NCBI GenBank assembly: GCA_015179025.1
Contig: WHUX01000019.1
Span: 62,001 to 126,000, forward strand
DNA: 64,000 nucleotides
Origin: Terfezia claveryi
Lineage: Eukaryota > Ascomycota > Pezizomycetes > Pezizales > Pezizaceae
Reading direction: 5' to 3'
Shown here one piece after another: positions 21,984 to 31,515 of the stretch. Numbering within the stretch: the stretch's first letter is position 1; each line of letters starts with the position of its first letter. The translations under genes were made by a program, and so were the position numbers. The notes under the pieces were generated by a model, which was not told the DNA's origin, made no database searches, and worked only from the letters and a program-made list of their open reading frames with translations.

Positions 21984-22225
21984 GCTAAAATCCCCTTCAT
22001 AATCCCCTCTCTCTCACTACCAATCACCAAACCCCCCATGGCGTAACGGGTCCCGGTTTCCGGGTCTCGTTCACATGGGGGGTGCGGTTCGACAACAGTC
22101 CAGGGTTCGATTCCCACCTTAGACGTGGGGATTTAACCACGCTACCCAAGAACGGGTGGCAACTGGCAAGGGAGTACCTCCACCTGACTTAGGCAGGGCG
22201 GTGGGAACCCTTTTTGTTTTGGAAC
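21984..22225 (+). mobile_element. tRNA-derived SINE, copy a
   Basis: A pyrimidine-rich leader of about 45 nt (ATCCCCTTCATAATCCCC) is followed by the tRNA-like head (ACCCCCCATGGCGTAACGGG: A box) and the B box GGTTCGATTCC at 22104-22114. The non-tRNA body ends GGTGGGAACCCTTTTTG near 22218. Similarity with copy b continues about 60 nt further into a T-rich tract and TACAGCT. Confidence 0.85.
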
Positions 22226-22329
22226 TCAGCACGTCTATAATCTATCTTTTTTTCTATACAGCTAATGATGATTGCTGAATGGTAGGATTATCTGTTCTCG
22301 ATGTATGAGGTCATGTAATAAAATGATCG

Positions 22330-23547
22330 ATGCTACCTATTCACTCACAGATGGATGAGGCAGGGCTGGAAATCATGCAGCAGCTTTCTACGCAGAGGAC
22401 AGACGAAGGAACGCCCCTTATTCAGGTCACGCATACCTGGAGGGGGAGTTCAATAGTAGCGGATGCTGAACGACAATCTATGGTACTCGCCCTTAAGGCC
22501 CATAAGGATGCCTCAATGGTCACGATCCTCTCGGACTCCTCCTCCGCCATCTCGACGACTATCAACATTGCCCAAGGCATCCAACCCGGCAGAAGCGGCA
22601 TCTAGCTGGAGCTGGGCCAGCCTCCTTCTCGAGAGAGACACTAACCATCACGACACTTCCATCATATGGGTTCGGTCGCATATTGGCATCGAAGGCAACG
22701 AGGAAGCTTGCAGCCTTCAGCTCCGCTCTGGGGCAAGACTCTCTGGTACCCTCACTGGTAACGGGAGGAGGCATCAGGTAAGCCTCAAAGGCATTTAGAA
22801 GCAAGGCTCGCACAGCAATGGGGTTCTGAGTCAGGAGACCAGAATGGAACCGACACGCACTCTCCGCGTACATATGATTGAGGACGGAGAAAGGGCACCA
22901 AAGGCACTGGCTTCACAGAATTGGCAAATCCGAGTCCAGCGCCTGCCAGTGCGAGCACGAGACACAGGACGGTCGACACATTGCCTTCGACTGTCTAGAC
23001 TTCAGCGACCAGAGAGCTGCCCTACGTACATCAAGGATTGGGAAGAACTCGATCACCCAATATGGATCCAGGAGGAGGACGGGGATGTTTGGGACGCAGT
23101 GAAAGCGTTCTTCAGTTTTCTATATAGACGTATGGCCGGGAGGGGTGACCCTTGAGATTTATGGAAGGGGCTGTGCGATATTTTTTGGGGGGGATTTTGA
23201 TTTTGGCCTTTGTTAAGGCGCGGGCTTCAGTCAGACCTCTCGGGGTCATCTGGCATCTGACAGCATTGGAGTTCCGCTTCACTTGAGTTCGTTATTTCCA
23301 GTTTTACTTCTCTTATATAAGTGTTATGCCAATCGGCTTTTGAGTTCGCTTTGTTTTTATGTACTGTACCTGCTTTTACCTTTCGGCTCTTGAGATCGAT
23401 TGTTGCGGTATATAAGCACTGGACCTGGCAGGTTACCTTGCCTTGTCCTGAATCCACCCGGGTTTCCGAGTGGCTCTGTGGCTCCTCATGGTCTCCTTAC
23501 TGGGGCCGAATAGGAGCAATGAGCATTCAAAAAAAAAAAAAAAAAAA
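22330..23547 (+). mobile_element. LINE copy 2, 3' fragment with poly(A)
   Basis: Broken coding remnants of the same LINE type as 16394-18566: RNase H pieces VADAERQSMVLALKAH (Glu) and ILSDSSSAISTTIN (Asp) at 22459-22575, WVRSHIGIEGNEEA at about 22667-22706, and a zinc knuckle ACQCEHETQDGRHIAFDC near 22940-22995. The frame shifts at least twice. The 3' end resembles copy 1 (GTGGCTCCTCATGG..ATAGGAGCAATGAGCATTC) and closes with A19 at 23529-23547. No convincing target duplication remains. Confidence 0.75.
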
Positions 23548-24149
23548 TAGGATGCTATCCACTCCCATGTTTAGGGGAGTACCTAACCCTTTGTCAGGCT
23601 TATTGATCTTTTGTGAGTTAGGAAAGACCGCTCAAGTACTTGTTAATCATGCCTCCCATCGGGATCAGATGCAATCCCAAACAATCATTACGAAACATAT
23701 ATCCTGTTCCATTGGCATAATATGCCGCATATACCAATCAAATCACAATAAATTCGTTCCCTCTTTACTATAAACCCATAACAGTCTCTTACATTCTACC
23801 ACAACCACATTAATCCAAGAACTATGCTAACCGGAATCCCCATTAATAGTATTGATAATCTGTCTTTTGTACCTCCTTGCCCTCATGCTGTGTCCGAACT
23901 TTGGGGCCAATTGCGCTACCAGTATTCCTCTTCATTTGAGTCTACTTCGAGAGTAGATGAAAATGGCTACCTAGTTTTATTTTATTTTAAAAACTCATTA
24001 AGTACTCATATGCGGCCCCGTAAGGGAGGGGGCATGATGAGCCACCCTGAAGCCCGGATGGATTTAGGACTCAGGGAAGTTAACCTGTATCGAACACATG
24101 AACAGGATCTGGGATGGATATGAAATTTTAATGCAAGTATAACCTTATT

Positions 24150-24850
24150 CTATAAGGCTACTTGTAGCCTGCCCTGATTACCTCGCGTCTGTATAATAAG
24201 AGAGAAAAATGCTTCTATGGCATCCCAACTTTCTTCCTCTTCCTCTGCTTTCATCCTAACTGTCCGACCATTGCTAGCTGCCCTCAAGTGTGTTCGGAGT
24301 GGTACATGTTCTAGAAACTTGAAACATGATGCGGGTGCCATCCTCTCAGGGATGTTGACAGTCGTCGCAGGTGCTCGACGTGGAATTCTTAAGGTAGTGA
24401 AGCCATACTTTTGTTGGACCTCTATCTGTGTGGAGCCAGGTAGTAGGCGGAGAGATCGTGCCTGTTCCATACAACTATCTAATGCTTTACCCTGGTTCTT
24501 CACGAGCCTCCTTCCTATATCGTTTCGACACTGCTCGGATACCTCCTTCGGTGGCTGTTTGTTGCTTGCCTGCGATGTAGCCCAGAGCCGATTCAAAGGC
24601 TGCTTTCATGTCTGCGCGTTCGTTGCTTGGAATTCCTATATGTGAGCGGACCCATGAGGTGGCGATATATTGTTGTCGGTGCTCCTTTTGTTTCAGTAAC
24701 TTGGCCTCCATACCCGAGGGAGAGGGGTGTCCCTGTAGCGAGACCGGGTGTCCTATAGCGAGGTTGACGAGTTGTCGCGGCGGTTCTCTGCGTAGAATGT
24801 CCCTCTACGAAGGTCTGATCGAGACTAATCCAGTTATAACTTAAGATTAG
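24150..24850 (-). mobile_element. LINE copy 3, coding fragment
   Basis: Minus-strand frames at 24711-24487 and 24596-24150 carry SWVRSHIGIPSNERADMKAA (end of RNase H) and TATEGGIRAVSKRYRKEAR, matching the same segments of copy 1, then a diverged C-terminus ending SWDAIEAFFSLIIQTRG. A frame break lies near 24490-24590. No poly(A) end is preserved. Confidence 0.7.
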
Positions 24851-24871
24851 TCTGGTTGGCACCCTTAAGAT
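24840..24871 (-). repeat. Micro-insertion 8 (16 bp) with 8-bp target duplication
   Basis: CTTAAGAT at 24840-24847 and 24864-24871 flank TAGTCTGGTTGGCACC (24848-24863). Confidence 0.85.
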
Positions 24872-24905
24872 AGCTACCTAAAGCTAGCATGGAAAAACAT
24901 GGCGC

Positions 24906-25150
24906 TAGGCTATAATCCCCTTCATAATCCCTCCCTCTCACTACCAATCACCAAACCCCCCATGGCGTAACGGGTCCCGGTTTCCGGGTTCCGTTCACAT
25001 GGGGGGTGCGGTTCGACAACAGTCCAGGGTTCGATTCCCACCTTAGACGTGGGGATTAAATCACGCTACCCAAGTAAAAGGGTGGCAACTGGCTAGGGAG
25101 TACCTCCACCTGACTTAGGCAGGGCGGTGGGAACCCTTTTTCGTTTTGCA
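24906..25150 (+). mobile_element. tRNA-derived SINE, copy b
   Basis: Nearly the same as copy a over leader, A box, B box and body. Both copies also share the sequence past the body (T-rich tract then TTTTACAGCTGATGATCGT against TATACAGCTAATGATGATT), so the repeat unit is longer than the SINE core. Confidence 0.85.
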
Positions 25151-26531
25151 ACTCAGCGCGACTCTTACTTAATCTCCCTTTTTTTTTCTTTTACAGCTGA
25201 TGATCGTTGCTGACGGCAGAATAATATTGTAGCTACCTATTTTCTTTTTCTTTTAAATATGTACTCATTTCTCATGCGATCCCAGTAAGGGGTGATAGTC
25301 GTTTAGTGAAGCATGTTCGATTCTCCGATCCCTAGGATTTCTGCCGAGGTTCCTGAAGGCGAATTCCCCCCGCCAGTGGCACCCCATTATATACAACATC
25401 CAGACCATTAACTCCTCTTCTCCCTACGGTAGCATTGTGCGGGTGGTGGGCTGATCGTGTGGTATTGGTGCTTACGAGGCTGGGTACCATTCAACACAGA
25501 CTCTGTGGCTCAGATAATCTGATTGCACAACCCCTTTGAGGTGTTTCAGAGGCTGTGGGGGAATCGCTATTTGTCTGGTAGTTGTGGTTCCGCACTCTCG
25601 TTATTCTCGTTGGGGGCGTTGATGGCCTACTTGGCCCCGTTTGGCGACGGTCAGTTCTGGGCTGTACCAGACAAACCACCTACAGTAGGAAGTAACGGGG
25701 TCTCTGGGCGCATACATATGTAAACAGCATCGTCAGCCCCAGGCCCGAGGATTCATCAACTTATTTCACCTCGCCAGTTCTGAAAGCGCTGGCCTCCCTA
25801 TGCAGTACGAGGCTACCGGTATATCGTGCCGGCAAGTCGCACACACAGCATGAACGCAAGCTGCCAGTAGATATTAGGACTATTGGGTTGGGGCTGAAAC
25901 CCAAATCCTATGCAACCCCAGGGTGAGTTGGTAGCCTCGCGCTCCCCATATAAACCAATATTCGGTCGAAAAGTGGAAGAGGCCGCCGTCCGTATATTGC
26001 AACTGTTTTCCTGTGAGTTTCTGTCAAAGACCTCTGGGCAGAGCGCCAGGAATAGAGAAGCCCGTATCCTTAGCCACGATGACGAGGAATCGACGTCCCA
26101 GAATGCATGGAAAAGGTCGACATGTCTGTCAGAATACCTATCCAGTACATATTCTTTCACTCCCACTATCTGTGCTTACCCTCAGATAATGCGGACTCAT
26201 CGCCAGACATAATTGCTATCAATTCCCCATTCTAAGTACCCAAATAGAAACATGTCACTACATAAATTCTGACAAAGTTTACCTTTCCCAAACTGCAAAA
26301 GATTACATCCCACCCAAACTTTTTTTTTAACACTCATTACTCCATACCACCCAACCAGGAAGCAGGTGACTACTAATGCCATCCATTGCCCATGCCAGTC
26401 CCTCCTCCTACCAGGCCTCACCCCGCCTCCGTAGCCACCGAAAATAGTGGAGGCAATCAGCCCCCAATTGGATCTCCTCCACCTTTGAGCGCTGTAGAGA
26501 TATCTGTCAGTTCTACTCAAGCTTTAGGTAA
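25151..26531. other. No recognisable gene
   Basis: Contains short frames only, none with known motifs. Downstream of SINE copy b the sequence is unremarkable. Confidence 0.45.
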
Positions 26532-28131
26532 TCAGGCTCTTGAAAAACTTACAAACATCTTTTGTTGTTTGAATTCTCGTGGATGGTAAAGGCACAAGAG
26601 CCTTTCAATGCATATGTGTAATGGCCCCCCAACTTCCGTGTCCCCCATTTGGTCGTGGAGGGTATATCCATCGTCGGCCAGCAAGCCCGATTTGTCCAGC
26701 TGCTTCCTAGTAGGGCACCAGGCAGTGCAGCCATTGCAGCCCTTAACCTTGGTCATCTCTTCGGTGGAGATGATTGGAGTGTCTTCAAATTCTTCGTCCG
26801 CCCACGAAAACTCGGTTGGCTTCAACAACTCCTCCATCTCAGCAGAAGTTGATGCTTGCTTCTTTGGTCCTGTTGGTGTTGTCAGATATTCGCGTTCATT
26901 TTACTCCTTCATTAACAGTGCACTTAAGGGGCTTACCATCCCTAGTATCCTCTTCGGTTGAGACAGGCGGGGTGGGCGAATTGTTTTCAATTTCCTCATC
27001 GGCCCAAGAAAACTCAATGGGCTTTAGTAACTCTACTTGAGCAGGAGTTAATGACTGCTTCTTTGCGACTGCTGCAAGTTATTGTCATGTTATCAGCATC
27101 TCTCTACAGCATTTCAATTGGCACTAGGGGCTGATGGACTTACCCTGTTCGACTGCCTTGTTTGTGGGGAAGTCAAGATTCTCTCCATATACTTCATCAG
27201 CCCAACAAAACTCAATGGGCCTTAACAACTCTGTTTGGGCAGCAGTCAATTCCTTCTTCTTTGAGGCTGCTATCATTGTCCATATTCTCAGCCTTTATTC
27301 ATCTCCAAATTTATTAAGGTGCGCCTGGGTCAAATGTGCTTACCATCTTCAATGATATACCCAATTTCATTATTGACATGACCCATAATCGCTAACTCAG
27401 CTCCTCCCATGGCCGCCACCCCCTTTAGCAAGGCACCATTGTTGGCATACTGGGTATAGATTGGAGCCACTGGAAGGACCTCCTGGCCTTCATATTCTTC
27501 ATCTGCCGAACAAAACTGAATAGGGGCTAACAACTGCTTTACTTCAGCAGTGGTTAACACTTGCTCCTTCGCTACAGATGCTGTTGCCATATTGTCAGCC
27601 TACTTTCGTTACGGTGCACCCTGTGACTTGCTTACAATTTTCGACTATGTCTCCAATTTCATTTCCGACGTCACCCACTGTCGCTATCTCGGTCTCTCCC
27701 ATGGGGAACTTCATTTTTCCGAAGACACCATTGTTGGCAATTTCAGTGCTGTCCAGGCTCACTTGAAGGAGTTCCTTCTGTTGCTCCTTCTGTTGCTTTG
27801 CAGTGATGGGTGTGGTTACAACTTGCAGCCCAGAGGGCTCTGCTAACTTCTCGACCATAACCGGTTTAACGTTGCTGATGAGAAGAACCGTATACAAAAG
27901 GCATATTGACTTTTGAGTCCACTCTAGTTAGTATCCGTAATATAACTACTAAACACATGCCTGTTGTTAACTCACCAGGAGACAAAATAGCCTCTGCAAA
28001 ATACGTCCAATGTCTAGAGTTGCATCAAGTTTCTTGAGCAAACACCTCTTCTCGGACTCCCCATTGTGCAATGCAGCTACATCCTCGCTATCAATAGGAC
28101 AGATCAAAGATTGCTTGATACAACGGGTCAT
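26532..28131 (-). CDS. Unknown protein built from duplicated phase-1 exons (WADEE repeats)
   Basis: Six exons by splice signals: 28131-27976 (MTRCIKQSLICPID), an exon ending at 27636 whose start (27925 or 27868) is unresolved, 27580-27344, 27269-27144, 27071-26937 and 26869-26532. Each intron from the second on is phase 1, with GTAAG donors and CTGAC/CTGAT-like branch sites. The exons of 237, 126 and 135 nt are therefore symmetric and can be duplicated without breaking the frame. Exons 3-6 each encode K-x-LT-A-x-x-LL-P-(I/T)-E/QF followed by CSADEEYE, CWADEVYG, SWADEEIE or SWADEEFE. Exons 2 and 3 also share ANNG...(G/N)NEIG. The repeat resembles a short acidic peptide motif; I know no family for it. 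The C-terminus adds CNGCTAWC. Function unknown; the gene structure itself is well supported. Confidence 0.65.
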
Positions 28132-29019
28132 AGCAACGATCTATTTTGAGCCTCAATTAGTACGTATTCTGAGCCATTTAGGGCCATGACGGAGAGCATA
28201 CCGTAAGAATTGGGTGAGTATGCGAAGTGAGGAGGTAAGCCGGGATACATAATAAGGAAAGGCACAGTGCCAATAGAGAATCCATCGAAACCATCGTCAG
28301 CAAAGCTGTTTAAGGTAGATGGAAAGTTCTCTGTTAGAAGGACAGGTGAAAGGGAGAAGGTGGTAAAATTGACTGCTCAAGCACGATAACCTAGCTATAG
28401 AAGCTGCCAGAATCGTCTCAAGATGTAAATGCGTGCTAGGTAGCAGTGTAGTATGATCATGTGATTGTTGTTGTCTGAATGAACTTTTGAGATGGAGGGG
28501 ATAATGTGATAGGGAAAATGCCAAGAATCTGACATCCATAACAAATCAATACCAGAGACCGGTATCATGGGGCTCAAATCCGCCCCAAAGCCCTCTCCAT
28601 CGTTGTTCCATCGCACCGCTGCATCCCCTTCAACCGCCGTTCCTACCTCCTCGCCTCCCTCGAGTCCCACGGATAGTCGGATCCTTACCCTTCCAGATCT
28701 CCACATTCAGATATCCAGCTTCAGCATACCTACATCTTAGTTCTCCAAGACCAAATCCTCGCTCCACCACCTCCTCTGACGAAAATAGTATCTATTTCTG
28801 TCGCTACCACGACAATGATGACGACGAGGGTGGGAAATTGAGGCAGGGTTTCATACAACTCATGCAAACTGATGCGGTTCTAGTGGCTTGTTTCCCCGTT
28901 CGTGCCCTATGGTGTGGGTATCATTTGGGGCTTGTACCCCCCCCTCGGTAGGAGACAATTGATATTTATATTCCGCGGTGTTTGTAGATATCTTTTCATT
29001 ATTCTCTTGTCCCTCATTG
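28132..29019. other. Upstream region of the WADEE gene, no clear gene
   Basis: A 57-aa plus-strand frame starts at 28568 (MGLKSAPKPSPSLFHR), Ser/Pro-rich and unsupported. No other signal. Confidence 0.35.
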
Positions 29020-29056
29020 CCTGGCTTAGGATCTCCTCATGGTCCCCGTAATGAGT

Positions 29057-29093
<37 letters not shown>

Positions 29094-29105
29094 CTGGCTT
29101 AGGAT
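29020..29105 (+). mobile_element. Ultra-truncated LINE insertion with 13-bp target duplication
   Basis: CCTGGCTTAGGAT occurs at 29020-29032 and 29093-29105. Between them lie only about 28 bp of LINE 3' end (CTCCTCATGGTCCCCGTAAT then GAGTATTT) and about A31. The 28 bp match the last bases of LINE copies 1 and 2. It is a complete insertion product with extreme 5' truncation. Confidence 0.85.
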
Positions 29106-29532
29106 TAAAAGAGCCCTAAATGATTCGTGAAAATGAACCGCCCCGTCCTCGAATTCCTGTAAACTCCGAAGCCCGGTGTCAATTTCGCTGGCCATCATCG
29201 CCCTGGTGTACAACTCTTTCGTTAAACACCAGCTCCTTACTGTAAGCGCAGACGCAATGGAAATAAAGGCCGTCAACGTCACTATGGTTCGTGCCAGGCT
29301 CATTCCGTTAAAGCCAATCCGAGGATTCTCTTTAGTACTCGTATTTAAACTATCTAGCTTATGACGAGACACTTCACCCTCCGGAGGGTCTGGTGTCGAG
29401 CCTAGGATCGAATTTGTCTGACTGTATGACTCCCGTCCGAGGCCCTTTTGATGCGAGAGCAGGTTATGTGCGAGACCGGCTGGCTGTGACAAGGGATGGA
29501 AATTAGGTGATTGTCACCACGATTCACAATTC

Positions 29533-29588
29533 CAGTTGGATGTAGGTAGTCTGGTTTTACAACCCCTGGCAGGAACCAGATCAGTTGG
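29533..29588 (-). repeat. Possible longer micro-element relic
   Basis: TAGTCTGGTTTTACAACCCC and a following CTGG-CAGG-type fold lie between CAGTTGG repeats (29533-29539, 29582-29588). The core differs after TAGTCTGGTT, so membership is uncertain. It lies about 75 bp from the clear copy at 29655-29702. Confidence 0.35.
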
Positions 29589-29654
29589 CTTATGGGAATT
29601 GGGAGGAATCTTAAATTTGCGGATGACATACGTATAAGTAGTCGCCCTGTCCCC

Positions 29655-29702
29655 GTGAGGAGGTAGTCTGGTTGGCACAACACCCTCCTGTGGTGAGGAG
29701 GT
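29655..29702 (-). repeat. Micro-insertion 9 (28 bp) with 10-bp target duplication
   Basis: GTGAGGAGGT at 29655-29664 and 29693-29702 flank a 28-bp insert reading AGTCTGGTTGGCACAAC and ending ACCCTCCTGTG. It matches the copy at 44060-44092 base for base over most of its length, in the opposite direction on the chromosome. Confidence 0.85.
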
Positions 29703-30296
29703 TAACTTCGATATCCTGAGCGGGGTTCGTGGTTCTGGTGAAGTAGGTATGTAACGTGCTTCCACCCGACGCCACAACATCACATCCCTTCGTAGAATTG
29801 TTTGGCGTGGTGGGTTTTGGTCTCCGCTCTGTGTTGCATAAAGGTTGATGGCTATTTCATACACCTACAGTTAGTATCACTCTCACAATATATGCATTAT
29901 TACTGGTCAAAAATTCATGCATGTATGCCTCCGTAGCCTCTTGGAGGGCATTTGTTACATGCCAATTCTCTCTACATTTGTCCAACCACCGAGTATCCTA
30001 GGAAAACTGTTGTATTCGGTATTCACATCCTGTACAATTTCTCGACATAACCTTCGGAACGTAGTCTTCGGAATGATTAATTGCGTGCTGGCCTGTTGTC
30101 TCCAAATTTGTCTAATAATTGCCACTGATAGCAGCCTTAGTATTGAACTGGAGGAGTTCTTACGCCGATTCACCCTTCTCTTTTCTGGGACTACCCTTTT
30201 CTTATTGGGGAGTACCCTTCTCCCTGTGGCGATAGGCACTACGGCGGGGGGTACTATCGTCTTGATACTTCTAGCTTTTTGTTTCGTTCTGGCCAT
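29700..30296 (-). CDS. Highly divergent histone H3-like protein (candidate CENP-A/cenH3 or decayed H3 variant)
   Basis: The frame from the ATG at 30296 starts MARTKQKARSIK, matching the first five residues after Met of histone H3 (ARTKQ) but lacking K9-S10 and the K27 context. A basic tail follows, then the start of the histone fold: STQLIIPKTTFRRLCREIVQDV against [22 protein letters not shown] in H3. Downstream, in other frames, come ALQEATEAYMHEFLTSNNAY (H3: ALQEASEAYLVGLFEDTN) and RQTILRRDVMLWRRVEAR (H3: KRVTIMPKDIQLARRIRG). All three helices are thus present in order, needing two junctions near 30030-29960 and 29890-29840. Candidate introns exist (donors GTACAG at 30035 or GTGAAT at 30026; GTGAGA near 29884), but they are short and I cannot settle the splicing. 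Either a fast-evolving centromeric H3 gene or a decayed H3 paralogue; the 3' end is uncertain. Confidence 0.55.
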
Positions 30297-30539
30297 TATA
30301 TCTGTCCGTATTTGGGGGTATAAAGGAGTAAGTGTTATTTCCCACACTGCCTGAAGGTTGCAGATCGAAGGATCTAAGGTTTGGGACAGTAAGTTTGCTT
30401 ATATATGTATGTTCCCGAGGGCACGAAAATAGACTGATATCAACCAATGAGCTCTACAACAAGGTATAATTCATTGTTCATCTGCATCCCCATCTGTTAG
30501 CTCACTCATAACAAAGGGAGTAACAAAAAAACGTTACCT

Positions 30540-30760
30540 TAGTGTTACGCCACATTAGCCTGTTGATATCAAAAAAACACACAAGGAAATACCCTGTAGA
30601 ATTCCAAAACAAATACCCCTTAAGGTGCCCAGTAGACATCAAAAAAACACAAAGAAAATAGCTCTCGTATCACACCGTAGACATCCAAAAAGAACAAAAA
30701 AACGAAATACCCCTTGCTTCAGGCTGTAGACATCCAACAAACATGACGCAATCAAATACA
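30540..30760. repeat. Degenerate tandem repeats of about 60 bp, A-rich
   Basis: A unit of the form GTAGACATC(C)AAAAAAACAC followed by AAGAAAATACCCC-like sequence recurs four times (about 30555, 30630, 30680, 30728) with poor conservation. No coding capacity. Confidence 0.5.
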
Positions 30761-30892
30761 CAATCAAAAACAAAAATAGTAGATACAATTAAACCTCAGA
30801 AAATTGATAACGAACGACCATTCACGGTATCCATGACAAGTTCTCTATCCGTGACACTAAAAACAAATCCAAATTAGTTCCCATTCTCCTCC

Positions 30893-31195
30893 CTAGTCTG
30901 CTTCTTCCTCATCCTCACTGTAATTGTTACCTTCATCATCATACTCACCCTCATCCTCATCCGCTGGCTCATCTTTCCCCCCATCATCGCCTGTGACTTG
31001 CTTCTCGCCTTTGTCTTCTTTATTGTTGTCGCTTGTTGTCATCGCAGCACCTCGACGCAAAATCCACTGATATACTCGTTCATTGGCCTCGCAATCGTTC
31101 TCCTCGGTGGAATCCCTATAGTCCTCATCTTCGGTGTCGCTTGGAAGCAATTCGGCAGGCCTATCTGCGCCAGGTGCTGACAACCCCTTTCCCAT
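30893..31195 (-). CDS. Small acidic protein or C-terminal exon, unknown
   Basis: ATG-started frame at 31195 (MGKGLSAPGADRPAELLPSD). It becomes strongly acidic: DTEDEDYRDSTEENDCEANE, then a short ordered piece RVYQWILRRGAA, then Glu/Asp/Lys-rich sequence ending NNYSEDEEEAD. Such tails are common in histone chaperones and other nuclear proteins, but nothing here proves it. It may be the last exon of a longer minus-strand gene; the region upstream (31200-31350) has no clear further exon. It lies 600 bp from the H3-like gene on the same strand, which is suggestive at most. Confidence 0.4.
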   Translation of the reverse strand: MGKGLSAPGADRPAELLPSDTEDEDYRDSTEENDCEANERVYQWILRRGAAMTTSDNNKEDKGEKQVTGDDGGKDEPADEDEGEYDDEGNNYSEDEEEAD

Positions 31196-31354
31196 GCATA
31201 GTAGTACCAAGTTTCCGAGTGGGCACCATAGGGGCTGGCCACGAGACTACGAGATGGGCAACCCTTCTTGCCGAGACCACCCCAGTTCCATACACCATAT
31301 ATCATACACCATAGATTTATCACTCCATATCCCCATTCTCTCCTCACATCATCC

Positions 31355-31515
31355 AAACCCCTATAGTGTAGTGGTATAGTACCAACTAAAGTCATTTGGG
31401 GCCAGGATAGGCCAGGTTTCGAATCACCCCTCAGACGGGGAATTTAACAGTCCAGTTGATGGACAACTGGTAGGATTAGATTAGCTTAGGCAGGGGGAGC
31501 CTACGTTTTTATTTC
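31355..31515 (+). mobile_element. tRNA-derived SINE, copy d (older)
   Basis: CTATAGTGTAGTGGTATAGT (A-box region) and GGTTTCGAATC (B box with one extra T) are followed by the body with GATGGACAACTGGTAGGATT, ending GGGGGAGCCTACGTTTTT. It is a second subfamily with copy e. The B box is imperfect, so it is probably silent. Confidence 0.7.

Noticed and set aside
29917..30354. 145-aa hydrophobic plus-strand frame
   Set aside because: It is the reverse shadow of the H3-like gene on the minus strand, which has recognisable family motifs.
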